The notes beneath the pieces are model-generated. The model did not search any database. It was not told the origin of the DNA and saw only the letters and a program-made list of their open reading frames with translations. The position numbers and the translations under genes were made by a program. A stretch of 64,000 bases of DNA from positions 3,161,177 to 3,225,176 of the forward strand of contig OZ014419.1 in NCBI GenBank assembly GCA_963965975.1, written 5' to 3'. Position 1 is the first letter of the stretch, and every line of letters starts with the position of its first letter. This DNA is from Xestospongia bergquistia (taxonomy: Eukaryota; Porifera; Demospongiae; Haplosclerida; Petrosiidae). Below are positions 1 through 11,296 of the stretch, piece after piece.

Positions 1-590
1 TACTCACACAATATGTTAGTTATATTTGTTAGTATATTCACACATTATGTTGGTCGTATTTGTTAGTACACTCACACAATATGTTGGTCGTATTTGTTAG
101 TATACTCACACATTATGTTGGTCGTATTTGTTAGTATACTCACACATTATGTTGGTCATATTAGTTAGTATATTCACACATTATGTTGGTCGTATTAGTT
201 AGTATACTCACACATTATGTTGGTTATATTTGTTAGTATATTCACACATTATGTTGGTCGTATTTGTTAGTATACTCACACATTATGTTGGTCATATTAG
301 TTAGTATACTCACACATTATGTTGGTCGTATTTGTTAGTATACTCACACATTATGTTGGTCATATTAGTTAGTATATTCACACATTATGTTGGTCGTATT
401 AGTTAGTATACTCACACATTATGTTGGTTATATTTGTTAGTATATTCACACATTATGTTGGTCGTATTTGTTAGTATACTCACACATTATGTTGGTTATA
501 TTAGTTAGTATATTCACACATTATGTTGGTTATATTAGTTAGTATATTCACATATTATGTTAGTTATATTTGTTAGTATACTCATGTAAT
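1..590. repeat. 34-bp minisatellite in a SART3 intron
   Basis: About 17 head-to-tail copies of a 34-bp unit (core CACACATTATGTTGGTCGTA). The period was measured from the spacing of the TCACACA word at positions 4, 38 and 72. Copies differ mainly at GGTCG/GGTTA, TTTG/TTAG and TACTC/TATTC. On the minus strand the array begins almost directly after the SART3 donor site at 592/593, so it fills the start of that intron. The array continues past the left edge. Confidence 0.95.
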
Positions 591-592
591 AC

Positions 593-1020
593 CTTTCATT
601 TTCTTTGTAGATGTCTCTTCTTTGCTTTCAGTAAAAAACACATGAGTGGGTACATCCATTTTTCTCTTTTTTCCAGCTTTATTCTGAGAACTCTGTTGTT
701 GTTGTTGTTGTTGTTGTGACTTATTACCACCTAATAAAAGCAAAAGTCAGTATTGTCATAGTAACAATCAATAATAACAATAGCAGATAATAGTAATGCT
801 ATTAATATTATAACCTGTCTTTAATTGTTTACGTTCTTTTCTTTGTTGTTTTTTCTTCTCCTCAAACTTTTCTGCAGCCTATTGTGAGATGTCACTATAT
901 TCAACAATTACAAACTAACCTTTTCTCTTCGTTCTTTTATTCTCTCTAACTGTACCGAACACTTTGTTATAGCACTCTCAAATGACTCTAGTGTACCTTT
1001 GATGCCAGTAATAGATATAA

Positions 1021-1105
<85 letters not shown>

Positions 1106-1186
1106 ATAATAATAATAAGGATGATGATGATGGGATTGAATGATTAATTTCATTTACACATAATATTGTTATGGTTATTGTAAAAT

Positions 1187-1226
<40 letters not shown>

Positions 1227-4013
1227 GAATATACCTTGTTCTCTTTCAAATTGTAACAAAGTTGTACATACTCTCTCTGGATCATCATTAACTGAGTTCA
1301 CTGACATCAGTAATAGTTTACGACAACTTGTCAAATCCCCATATCCTCTAATAAAGAGAACAATTAATAAAACAAAATAATTACTTTCTTAAAAATAATA
1401 ATTCAATTATCTTTCTAACAATTTATTTCATAAGTTGTACCTTTCTAGTTCAACAAACTCTAGCCAATATTGAGCTTGGTTGCCATGACGAGTCATCACA
1501 TCAGTCCATAATAGTCTAGCTTCTTCCATGTTACCATAGCAACGAGCTTCCAGACTAGCTTGATAGCGACTTAAAATGTCTTGAGGATCACCATTCTTTC
1601 CAAAATCTAAGAGAGAGAGATTATATAAAAACTCTTATCAGATTTACATGTATCCAAATACTCCCGAGCTCTACGAAATAACTTCTGTAAATCAACTCGT
1701 TCTTCTTCTCCTGAAACACAATTCAACATGATGTCATTATGAGTCATTAGTTACCTGACCCTTCATTACTAGTTCGTCTATGAAGATAGTCACAATAGGC
1801 TATCCATATTTGGAGATAGCTCTCACTGTCAGTAAAATTATCACCTACAGCCTTCTCAAAGGTAGCTAAATAATGAGATAACCCCTAATTATTTTAATTA
1901 ATTATCATTGTTAAGTGAATACATCTAAGTTGTTTAATCATGATACACACAAGGTTTCGATGTAATGATTGTACGATAATTTATAAATGATCTAATCATA
2001 GACCACACCTACTAATTACCTATGATATCCTCATGAGCTACATTAAGTCTTTCTTGAACACGAACATAGCCCACCCAAAACTCGTGCACCCACAGACAAT
2101 TTCTGATAGACTGATAGTAACCTTTTAAAATAACTGGCTTTATACGAGAAAAGTTGGTATCCTATAACATGAAGATATATTATTATATAATAATATTATA
2201 ATTATTATTTACTAAAAACTTGAGATATTGCTTCCATAAGTTAGTATCCAGAGGACAGTCTGTAATAGCACGTTGATAGACAGTGTTAATAAGAGTATTG
2301 TCCTCTTTAAGCTGGTGCAGTTTATCAATATAATTCTGATATATCTCCATGTTACTACTAGGAGGACTAACTGACATCTGAAAAGTTAAAAGTTGTTAAT
2401 TTAAACAATGTCTTCCAACTCCATTATAAATATTACACGTTTGTAATATTTTCTATATAATTTACTTACAAGTTGTTCTTCATAAGGTAACAACTCTTCA
2501 AATCTTTTTTTAGCTCTAACATAATTTGGTAGATTGTCTTCATTAACAGAAATTTCAGAAAATGATTGATACTCTTGGAATGTCTCCTCAAGACCTGGTA
2601 TAGAAATGAGAATGTACATATTGATTCCAGGAGGATCTAGAATGTAAATATGTCTAATAATAACTTACCAACTAGTGGTATTGCTAGTTGCCGTTTGTAC
2701 AATTTGTCAACTCTTTCATACTGAGCCTCTCTAATTTATAATGATGTCAAAATGATGTCATGATGTATATGGTAACTTACACCTGGCTCTTCAATTCCAT
2801 ATTATCAGAGTCATTAAACTGGACCTCCTGTCATAATTAGGTATAATTTGATATTACTATATTATTTAATGTACCTGCAATGAGTTCAGAATGGCCTTTT
2901 CAAATTCTCTATATGTAGTCCAAATTAAGTGTCCCTATAATGACTAAACTATTACAACAAGTCCTCGTTTCCACATACTTGACTAGTATGTAAACCAGCA
3001 GCAACAATAGCCTTCTCATAGATTTCTCGAGGATACTCAAAACCCTCAGACATACTATCAACTGCAAACTGCCCATACTCTAACCAAATAGGTACAGCTA
3101 GAAAAAGAAGTCACATGACAATCACATGATTATTTCATTAGATGACTAAAGTAACAAAATATACTACAGTATTATGTCTAATTAAGTAATCAACTTTTTA
3201 CAGTACCATTCCATATATTGAGATACAACTTACAAAGTACCCACTTATAATGATAATCACTAAATATTTACAAAGATAATTGCTAGGCGCTTATAAGTAC
3301 TTACAAAGGTAGTCTTCTACTGCTCTTTCAAACAATTGTTTGAGTTCCTGTGCAGCTGAGGGAATTGTAATCAAAGTAGACTCATCTTTGAGCCATTCTA
3401 GCCACATTTCTGTATTAAAATAATAAGTTATTAATATGAACATTAGACTATAATCATAGGGGCATAAAGCAATATTGACAACAGCACTAATGACCAACAC
3501 TGCTTTAAGTGAATTATACTAATAGTTAGGGCCAAGTGCAATGTGTCAGTAAGGTGTGGCCTATACACTTCACCAAAAAATCTTATCTACTCCTGGAAAT
3601 AAGTTGAATTTAAACAGTAGATTTGTTTTGGCATGTTCTACATCTACTAACGATGAAGATGGTCATTATGGACTAATGGCTGTTGGCAAATTATAATATA
3701 CCCAGTGTTGTTGAGTACTGACTTTCATCAAGTGGAAAAATGTCAGCCATATTATATCTGGCTGTTCTTGCTCCATCTAGATCTCCTGCTGTTCTTAACA
3801 GTTTAATTAACTCCACATGTGTGTCATAATGATAGGGGTTTGCCTGTAACTGAAATAATACATATCAAAATAACACAGGAGTCAAGTATGACATAATTAT
3901 ATAACCTAGCCTATTATAACCACCTCTTCATGAAATACTACCTGTTAATATAAAATTGACCTTTTATAACACAACTGACTAGAGGTTCAATTTCTTACTG
4001 ACCATGCCTACTA

Positions 4014-4064
<51 letters not shown>

Positions 4065-5650
4065 TAGACTTAGTGCCCTTGTTGGAGTGCAGACTGTCCC
4101 CCCAGACAATTTGCACTAGTGTAGAATGTCCCCTGAACATTTGCACTAGTGCTAATTGTCCAGTTAATGTGGAGTGTCTCCCCATTGATGGATGAATAAA
4201 AACTACTATAAACTGAGTATAACACATGTAAATTCTTTGCAGTTAAGGCTTAAGTGTATAGATCTCAACTAAAAACACGTTGTTCACACTTTTAAGATCG
4301 AAATCTAGATCTAGCTACTAGACAGAGAGATGGCTACCAATGAAGACAGTTATGTCTTCCTTTATGACTTTCTTTGTTAACATAGGTATCCAAATGGGTT
4401 CACTAAATGTGACAAAAGAGCTTTACATTGTAAAGCTATCAACTACAAGGTGGATTGGATGAAGGACCTCCTACTCTACCCTAGTGATAAGGACTTCATT
4501 AGAGGTGGCAAATGGCTCACTGATAGTATTATTACAGCAGGACAGAAATTGTTAAAGATGGCTCATCCTAATATGGGAGGGCTACAGCCCCCCTATCCTA
4601 GGTGACACACTAGCCTTTGAAATACAGAGAGGGAAATTCATTCAAATTCTAAATGTCTCAAGTTCCCACTGGATCACAGTATCCAATGTTGGGAGTCAGT
4701 CAGGACAAGTTAATGTGTATGACAGTTTGGTAAATGGTTCTATACACAGTCACACAAAGAAACAGATAGCTCCCATCCTTTTTTCTCCTAAGGAGAAAAT
4801 AACAATAAATTTTCCAGCTCTTCAAATTCAACATGGTGGGAGAGATTGCGGTCTCTTTGCATTGGCTTTTGCCACATCACTTTGTTTTGGTGAAAATCCA
4901 TCTCAAATAACATATATACAACACGATGGGTTGCATAATCATCTAGTTTCTTGTATTGAAGGAGAATATCTTACTAAATTTCCTTCCCACGGTAGAACAA
5001 AAAAGCTCAGGTGAATTGTCAAACAACTTATAACATCTATTGTGTTTGCCGGCTACCAGAGAGTGGTAGAATGATATGTTGCAATTTGTTTAATAAATGG
5101 TACCACTATGTTTGTCTGAACACTCCTAAAGAAGCTTGGGAAAAGAGAAATTTAGAATGGTTTTGTAACAGTTGTTCATAGGTGTTTTATTATCTTGCAT
5201 AAGTCATTTGTTGAACATACATTATTGACTTTTTCAAATCATTAATAGAATTTTTTCATTCATAGCTGTTGAGTAAATAATCAGCACTATATACCTATTT
5301 AGGGGGACACTTTATACTAGTACAGGATGTCTCCTCCAGGGGACACTTCGTACTAAGAAGGGACATTATGCACTAGTGTAGTATGTCCTGGGGGACAAAT
5401 TTGGGGGGGGGGATCAAATGCATTATGACACTTTACCACCAGAATTAGGTATACATCTTAGTTATTTTGTCACTAGCAATTGATATAATACAGTAATCAT
5501 AAGATGATCCTTTATTGATATTTTGTTCCCTTTAGTAACTACTTCTACTAACAATTTAATGATTGTTGTTTAACTCACACTTGATTTAACTTTCTCTATA
5601 GCATCAGACAACTGATGATCATCATCTGAGTCGTCACTGGAACTCTCCAT
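593..5650 (-). CDS. SART3: SART3 homologue (HAT-repeat spliceosome recycling factor), C-terminal part outside the window
   Basis: In other animals SART3 acts in the nucleus, where it binds U6 snRNA and helps reassemble U4/U6 snRNPs. The start at 5650 gives an acidic Ser/Asp N-terminus (MESSSDDSDDD). Seventeen exons can be chained in phase: 5579-5650, 3723-3849, 3305-3409, 2979-3097, 2875-2934, 2781-2827, 2669-2730, 2470-2594, 2213-2377, 2020-2161, 1755-1865, 1648-1710, 1441-1606, 1235-1347, 920-996, 815-878 and 593-730. Family landmarks are MWLEWLKDE, IWLEYGQFAV, RQLAIPL, TFEKAV, YWLEFVELER and DDPERVCTTLLQFER, which are HAT half-repeats in the order seen in vertebrate SART3. They are followed by a basic linker with a poly-Gln run and KKRK. 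The two RRM domains expected next lie left of position 1. Intron 1 is unusually long because it carries a mobile element. Confidence 0.93.
1017..1226. repeat. AAT trinucleotide microsatellites flanking a short unique spacer
   Basis: Two (AAT)n tracts, about 1017-1110 (interrupted) and 1187-1226. They fill the short SART3 intron between the exons at 920-996 and 1235-1347. Tyr-rich and Ile-rich open frames here are translations of the repeat and not genes. Confidence 0.95.
4018..4061. repeat. (AT)n microsatellite at the left edge of the intronic mobile element
   Basis: About 21 AT dinucleotides immediately left of the repeat-rich end of the element in SART3 intron 1. An AT-rich insertion target is plausible. 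Confidence 0.9.
4062..5415 (+). mobile_element. Decayed DNA-transposon-like element in SART3 intron 1, antisense to the host gene
   Basis: The segment lies wholly in intron 1 of SART3 and is read on the opposite strand. Both ends carry the same short words in inverted arrangement. The left end (about 4062-4190) repeats GCACTAGTG followed by (GA)ATGTCCCC. The right end (about 5300-5410) repeats GGGGACA and GGGACATTATGCACTAGTG. This looks like terminal or subterminal inverted repeats. The right edge ends in a G-run near 5401-5411. The cargo is a broken ULP1-like protease plus PHD finger, annotated separately. Exact ends and a target-site duplication could not be fixed, and the superfamily is not established. 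Confidence 0.7.
4330..5181 (+). pseudogene. Broken ULP1/SENP-type (C48) cysteine protease with C-terminal PHD finger
   Basis: The reading frame starts at 4330 (MATNEDSYVFLYDFLC) and meets a stop at 4378. The same frame then continues with GGKWLTDSIITAGQKLL, typical of the start of C48 proteases. A shift near 4591-4595 leads to the next frame with SSHWITVSN (catalytic His region), VNVYDSL (Asp) and GGRDCGLFALAFA (catalytic Cys). This frame closes at 5014. A second shift near 5010 opens a C4HC3 PHD finger at about 5038-5181, with Cys pairs YCVC and ICC, the HYVC core and a final FCNSC before the stop. One stop and two frameshifts mean the gene is inactive. ULP1 plus PHD proteins of this kind are, as I recall, multicopy in sponges and cnidarians. 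Confidence 0.8.
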
Positions 5651-6218
5651 TTTTTCCACGTGGCGTATTTTTAGGCGGTGTGAGCCACACCCCTTGTACC
5701 ACTAACAGTCAAACGACACAGTTGAAGTTAGTCTCACATTCCTGAGCCTAAAATAATAGCCTACAAATCTTACAGTATTCTTCTTGACATCCTTGAAGTA
5801 TACAATAAATGTGTACTGTGATATGAAAGTAATCTCCAAATTATGAAAAAGTAACCTAATAAGAAAATATAGGAAGTGGAGGAAAAATGATCAATACATG
5901 TGTCTGATTGTGTCAAATAATTAGTGATATTGTAGAAGAATATAATGCCAAATTGCCTTCCTAATGTACTAATAATACACTCACTCTCTTTTGTGTGCCT
6001 AAAAATTGTGTACTAAGTAAAACATTTATGTAATTATTATACATAAATGAAATATATAATGTAATAAAAAGTTAATTTGAGTATATGGACTTTGAAATAC
6101 ATCATAGAGTTCAATGTTGAAACAAGTGACAAAATGAGTGATTGTTGTGATGGCTGAGATGAATACAATTTTGGTAATAACAGATGTGATTTGTGTTTTA
6201 CAATTGATCAAGTTTTAT
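5651..6218. other. Intergenic: SART3 promoter side and 3' flank of the IgGFc-type gene
   Basis: AT-rich sequence upstream of the SART3 start codon and downstream of the receptor gene stop. No further coding signal is convincing; a 61-codon frame on the minus strand has no start context or family signature. Confidence 0.6.
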
Positions 6219-8411
6219 TTAAATTGAATGTAGAGTTTGGGTAGATTCACATGATATAGTAGAAGATTGAGTTGATCCGTCAGGTTCTGATTGTTCTTGC
6301 CTTAAGCAAGTGTGATTGACTTGAGAAGGTTGAGGAATTGATTGTGCTGGTACTTCTGGTAATACCCCATCAGGTTCATTTGGAGGCATTATTTCTTCAT
6401 AGACTGGATTGTTAGACTGTAATTCATTATTGTGTCCATCAATATCTTGTACAACAGGGTTTGTCATTATCAGAACAGGTTCAACTAATACATTATTAGG
6501 TTTTTTCTTCCTTCTGTGCAGACAAAGCAGGAAGCTTCCTATACTTATGCATGCACACACTAATATTAGAACAGCTACAAGACAGATAATGATGATGTTT
6601 GAGTTGTCCATAGGAACAATGATACTTGGTGTATGAGATGGCTCACTAGTAGTAGGATCACTAGTAGATACTGATGTATTAGACTTACTAGTGGATGTTA
6701 TGATAACAATCTCACTAGTGGATGTTAAGGTAATAGACGTTAAGGTAATAGACTTACTAGTGGATGTTACATTAACAATCTCACTAGTGGATGTTAAGGT
6801 AATAAACTTACTCATGGATGTTACATTTGCAATCTCACTAGTGGATGTTACAGTAACAAGGGATGTTAAAATGTTGTGGGTGTGTGTGTAAGTAGTATTT
6901 AGCAAACAATATGGATTACAGCTGGTTGATACAGTTACTTGTGAAGAAACAATAGAGGTTTGACTTAACTGTGGTGATATTGACAATATTGGATCAAGTA
7001 ACATTCCAGATAAATGACCATAACCACCATGTTGATAAAATCCATATACAATGATACATATTTTGCCATCAGGATGACTATGACTTATGGTGTAAGTCCC
7101 ATTAGCAGTAGCCTTGTAACCATATCCTGTTGTCATATTACTGTTAGTGCTATAGATGGTAGTCCAATTTAGTGAAGTGAGAACACCATTGATTATAAGT
7201 GTACCATTAAAGTATGAATCCATAGGTACAGCAACACTGAAAAAAATTGTTGGCATACCTGGCAGTGCTGTAAAGGTGATGTTTTGAGGGTATTGCCTAA
7301 CTGGTGGGATTGTTATTAATAATGGGTCACCATAACCTCTATCATGACCACCAAATGCTAGTTCAGCAATATAACAAGGTTGACTGCATTGAATATAGCA
7401 ATAGTGTGAAGATGATACAGGATGTGAAATTACATTTCCTTCAAGGACGAAATTGTATGATGAGACTACATCAGAGCACTTTAGAGATACATTAGTGTTA
7501 TTTTCTGATGCCATTATTTTCATTAAATATCCACTACTACGATTATAAAATGGCATTGTGAAAAATTCTGTCCCCCAATTTATAGTAGGTGGTACTTGAG
7601 TAGCAATAGGATCACAGTCTTGGTACCATACAGTTACTTTAGCACATTCATGTCCTCCTATAACTGTCAATGGATAATTTGAAACAATCTTAGTTCCACT
7701 GAGATCTGTGAAATTTAGAAACGTAGTTGTTGATTTTATAGTTATTATCAAAGTTTGCATTTCGTGCAGAATTACAGTATGACTCGTACCAGCTGTGATT
7801 GTATCCATAGTACTGTTACTTTGTTGTGGATCAGAAGGTAGTTGTATTGTTTCAGTGGGAGTAATAGTTACTGTTGTATTATCTCTACAACCCACTAACA
7901 GGATTAGTCCATAGCGTTCACGTTCATCTGATTCATGTGATATTCCATAATAAATGTATTTCTCTGTTGGTTGATCATGACAAGGGAGAGCGAGATAAAT
8001 TGAGCGAGGTACATTGTTAGCATATTCAACTACAGCTACAGAGATAAGTTGAGGTGATGTTATGCAAAGACCAAGATGACGATAATTGTATGAAGAATTG
8101 CGCACTTGGAAATTGGATTCAATGTCAATAAAAGCAGGAGTGTAAGCTGGAATACTTCCAGTATAATTGTATCCAGTCAAAGATGAAATATTAAATTGAG
8201 CTGGAGTTGGTGCTAGAATTACAACTTTGCTAAGGTTTTCTGATGATATACTTCTCAAGACTCCAATGAAAAATTGGTTACCATAGTTACTCAATCCAGT
8301 AAATGTTTCTGTATTATTATAGAAGCAATGAACAATAATATTTAAGCAATTGACATTTTTACCTGAAAACAGTAAGAAGATAATAGTTGCTGTAAAGACT
8401 CTCCTTGACAT
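6219..8411 (-). CDS. Intronless single-pass receptor with IgGFc-binding-protein N-terminal-like domain
   Basis: A 730-residue single-exon protein. Residues 1-22 are a signal peptide (MSRRVFTATIIFLLFSG). The ectodomain carries many N-glycosylation sequons and the pattern GGHECAKVTVWYQDCDP followed by WGTEFF, which resembles the IgGFc-binding protein N-terminal domain (FCGBP-type). A Ser/Thr-rich stalk with repeated TSTSEIVNVTSTSKS units spans about 530-600. A transmembrane helix (IIIICLVAVLILVCACI) lies near 605-629, followed by a basic stop (HRRKKK) and a tail of about 100 residues. The tail contains NPVYEEI with Tyr near 671, combining an NPxY sorting/PTB motif with the YEEI sequence favoured by Src-family SH2 domains. 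It is probably a cell-surface recognition protein; the ligand is unknown. Lack of introns amid intron-rich neighbours suggests retrocopy origin or a single-exon family. A truncated copy lies at 10463-10825. Confidence 0.8.
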   Translation of the reverse strand: MSRRVFTATIIFLLFSGKNVNCLNIIVHCFYNNTETFTGLSNYGNQFFIGVLRSISSENLSKVVILAPTPAQFNISSLTGYNYTGSIPAYTPAFIDIESNFQVRNSSYNYRHLGLCITSPQLISVAVVEYANNVPRSIYLALPCHDQPTEKYIYYGISHESDERERYGLILLVGCRDNTTVTITPTETIQLPSDPQQSNSTMDTITAGTSHTVILHEMQTLIITIKSTTTFLNFTDLSGTKIVSNYPLTVIGGHECAKVTVWYQDCDPIATQVPPTINWGTEFFTMPFYNRSSGYLMKIMASENNTNVSLKCSDVVSSYNFVLEGNVISHPVSSSHYCYIQCSQPCYIAELAFGGHDRGYGDPLLITIPPVRQYPQNITFTALPGMPTIFFSVAVPMDSYFNGTLIINGVLTSLNWTTIYSTNSNMTTGYGYKATANGTYTISHSHPDGKICIIVYGFYQHGGYGHLSGMLLDPILSISPQLSQTSIVSSQVTVSTSCNPYCLLNTTYTHTHNILTSLVTVTSTSEIANVTSMSKFITLTSTSEIVNVTSTSKSITLTSITLTSTSEIVIITSTSKSNTSVSTSDPTTSEPSHTPSIIVPMDNSNIIIICLVAVLILVCACISIGSFLLCLHRRKKKPNNVLVEPVLIMTNPVVQDIDGHNNELQSNNPVYEEIMPPNEPDGVLPEVPAQSIPQPSQVNHTCLRQEQSEPDGSTQSSTISCESTQTLHSI

Positions 8412-8419
8412 CTTCAGTA

Positions 8420-9344
8420 GACAGTAATTTTATTCATAGTAATGACATTATCAACAAAAAATGAACAGTACAATAGGTTATATAAACATTCCCAGAAGTA
8501 AGCTGACACAAACAAGTGGATAATGTGACCTTGTTTACAGGTCTATTAAACTACAGACAATTGATCCTTAAGATATTATATTTATTGTGTATCCATATAA
8601 ATAATATATACTATTATACGTGTGATGGTCAAACTACAATGCAAATGATCACAACAACATTCTAACATAATCACAATAAAATATATACCATACTTTATTT
8701 CCTCCACTTCATAGTTCCTAATGAATAACTGTTATACCTTTCCTATTATTAATAATTGTTACAATAGCACACCTGGTTTTTTTTAATTAAAAAGAAAATA
8801 AATAAAATAATGTTTAAAAATGATTTACTACTGTTTTTTTTTTCTGAAGCACTTTGTATATCTAATTGACATATTTGAAGTAGACAATGTGACTAGTGAC
8901 TTTATAGTTTGTAAATACTCTAAATACTGAACATAGTTTAATTTTATTCATAGTAGTGACATCTAAGATGAAGGTCAAATAACTGTAACAATGGGTTCTA
9001 TAAACATAGTAAGCTGACACAGGCAAGTGAATCATGACCTTGTTCACTTGTCATATAAAAAAAGAGCTATAAAGTTCAGTAACTACTGTTATACTACAAG
9101 ACAATTGAGTATTAAGAGAATTATATTTATTGTGCATGTATATAAATAATATATTATATGCTATATTAAATGTGTGATGGTCAGACTACAATGCAGAAGA
9201 CAAGTGATCATAACATTGCTTTATGTTCTAACATAATCACACTCAAATAAATACCATATTTCATTTCTTGTTACAATATAATACATCTGGTTGTTTTTAA
9301 AAAATTGAAACCAAAATAAATAAAACAGTGCTTAAAATGATTTA
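8420..9344. repeat. Two diverged tandem copies of intergenic sequence
   Basis: About 8425-8850 and 8880-9344 align with each other. Shared words include ATTTTATTCATAGTA, AGCTGACACA, GTGTGATGGTCA, ACTACAATGCA, and ends reading TTTACTACtg/ag before an A/T-rich tract. The same sequence appears a third time at about 10835-11296. They are the 5' flank of the receptor gene plus the 3' flank of the VPS9 gene, copied during local rearrangement. No gene is visible inside. Confidence 0.8.
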
Positions 9345-9576
9345 CTACAGTGTTTTTCCTCAATTACTCTATACACTCATGATATGGGTCTACAATTCTT
9401 AAAGAATTGTTTCATATGAAATACAGTTTTAGCACAGAGTACATCACTTTGACAATTTGCATTCCCAATTGTTTCTGAAATTGAACAATAGCATCTCAGA
9501 AGAGTCTTATATCATCAGGATCAGTGATAAAGGGTTAAAATCAGAGAGTAATTCAAGACCAACACCCTTCCAAAAC
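9345..9576 (-). pseudogene. Pseudo-copy of the terminal exon of the VPS9-domain gene
   Basis: Matches 11297-11525 along its length, including the stop codon region (ctacagtgtttttcct), the ATGAAACAATTCTTTAAGAA region and the acceptor-side end. The copy is disrupted. Where the parent reads gatcaattgataaag, the copy reads gatcagtgataaag, which shifts the frame; it also has an altered C-terminal part and lacks the parent acceptor G. It is joined on its upstream side to the 35-bp minisatellite, so no upstream exons came with it. Confidence 0.85.
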
Positions 9577-9683
9577 CTATAACTAATGACAAGTAAGAAA
9601 ATATGACTGTCTATTGAGCTCCTTATATGAAATACTATTTAATAATAATCAGGAAGAGTCCTAATTAGCTAAGGCTTAAAGTT

Positions 9684-10462
9684 GTAGCGTCTTCTATAAT
9701 GTACATATTATAATACACGTAGCATCATCTATAGTGTACATGTTATAATACATGTAGCATTATTCATAGTGTACTTGTTATAATACATGTAGCCTCATTC
9801 ATAGTGTACATGTTATAATACACGTAGCATCATCTATAATGTACATGTTATAATACATGTAGCATCATCTCTAATGTACATGTTATAATACATGTAGCAT
9901 CATCTATAGTGTACATGTTATAATACACGTAGCATCATCTATAATGTACATTTTATAATACACGTAGCCTCATTCATAGTGCACATGTTATAATACATGT
10001 AGCATCATTCATCGTGTACATGTTATAATACATGTAGCATCATTCATCGTGTACATGTTATAATACACGTAGCATCATCTCTAATGTACATGTTATAATA
10101 CATGTAGCATCATCTATAGTGTACATGTTATAATACACGTAGCATCATCTATAATGTACATTTTATAATACACGTAGCCTCATTCATAGTGCACATGTTA
10201 TAATACATGTAGCATCATTCATCGTGTACATGTTATAATACATGTAGCCTCATTCATAGTGTACATGTTATAATACACGTAGCCTCATTCATAGTGTACA
10301 TGTTATAATACATGTAGCTTCATTCATAGTGCACATGTTATAATACACGTAGCCTCATTCATCGTGTACATGTTATAATACACGTAGCCTCATTCATAGT
10401 GTACATGTTATAAATACATGTAGCATTATCAATAATGTTCATGTTATAATACATGTAGCCTC
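9684..10462. repeat. 35-bp minisatellite, array 1 (about 22 copies)
   Basis: Head-to-tail 35-bp units built on GTAGCATCATCTATAGTGTA followed by CATGTTATAATACAT. Each unit contains the inverted words TACATGT and ACATGTA around TTATAA. Copies alternate between CATC and CCTC, ATCTATA and ATTCATA, and ACATGT and ACACGT, and one is elongated near 10412. It separates the pseudo-copy of the VPS9 terminal exon from the truncated receptor copy and begins exactly where homology with 11525-11635 ends. Confidence 0.95.
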
Positions 10463-10825
10463 ACTGATGTAACAGACCTATTAGTGGATATTATGGTAAC
10501 AGTAACAGACATACTCGTGGATGTTACATTTGCAATCTCACTAGTGGATGTTACAGTAACAGGGGATGATGTTAAAATGTTGTGGCTGTGTGTGTGTAAT
10601 AAGTAGTATTTAGCAAGCAATATGGATTACAGCTGGTTGATACAGTTACTTGTGAAGAAATAATAGAGGTTTGACTTAACTTAAAAATTGGTTACCATAG
10701 TTACTCAATCCAGCAAATGTTTCTGTATTATTATAGAAGCAATGAACAATAATATTTAAGCAATTGAAATTTTTACATGAAAACAGTAACAAGATAATAG
10801 TTGCTGTAAAGACTCTTGTTGACAT
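10463..10825 (-). pseudogene. Truncated, internally deleted copy of the IgGFc-type receptor gene
   Basis: 10675-10825 matches the first 140 or so bases of the receptor gene (8265-8411), including the start codon at 10825. 10463-10674 matches the Thr-rich stalk region (about 6720-6965). The intervening ectodomain of about 1.3 kb is missing, as are the transmembrane and tail parts. Frame changes such as TGTGTAATAAGTAG show it is not coding. Confidence 0.85.
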
Positions 10826-10829
10826 CTTT

Positions 10830-11296
10830 AAACTTTGAAGTAGACTGTGTGACTGGTGACTTTATAGTTTGTAGATAGATACTCTATGAACATAGCTTAA
10901 TTTTATTCATAGTATTGACATAAATCAACATGAGATGAAGATTAAATAGCTGTAACAATGGGTTCTATAAATATAGTAAGCTGACACAAGCAAGTGGATG
11001 ATGACCTTGTTCACTTGTCATATGAAAAAGAACTATAAAGTTCAACGACTGCTATGATACTACGACAATTGATTAAGATATTACATTTATTGTGCATACA
11101 GATAAATAATATATACTATTATATGTGTGATGGTCAGACTACAATGCAGAAGACAATTGATGACAACAACATTGCATTATGACTAACATCAAATATGTAC
11201 CATGCTTCATTTACTTGTCACAATAACACACCTGGTTGTTTTAAAAACTTGAAAACAAAGAAATAATTATATAAAACAATGTTTAAAAATAATTTA
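10830..11296. repeat. Third copy of the duplicated intergenic segment
   Basis: Aligns with 8425-8850 and 8880-9344 (shared GTGACTTTATAGTTTGTA, AGCTGACACAAGCAAGTGGAT, ATGTGTGATGGTCAGACTAC). It carries the 5' flank of the truncated receptor copy and the 3' flank of the intact VPS9 gene, and is probably the ancestral arrangement of the two neighbours. Confidence 0.75.

Noticed and set aside
908-1334. Ile/Tyr-repeat open frames on the minus strand
   Set aside because: They are translations of (AAT)n microsatellites lying in a SART3 intron and overlapping its exon.
6409-7495. Plus-strand frames across the receptor gene
   Set aside because: Shadows of the 730-residue minus-strand gene, which has a signal peptide, transmembrane segment and homology.
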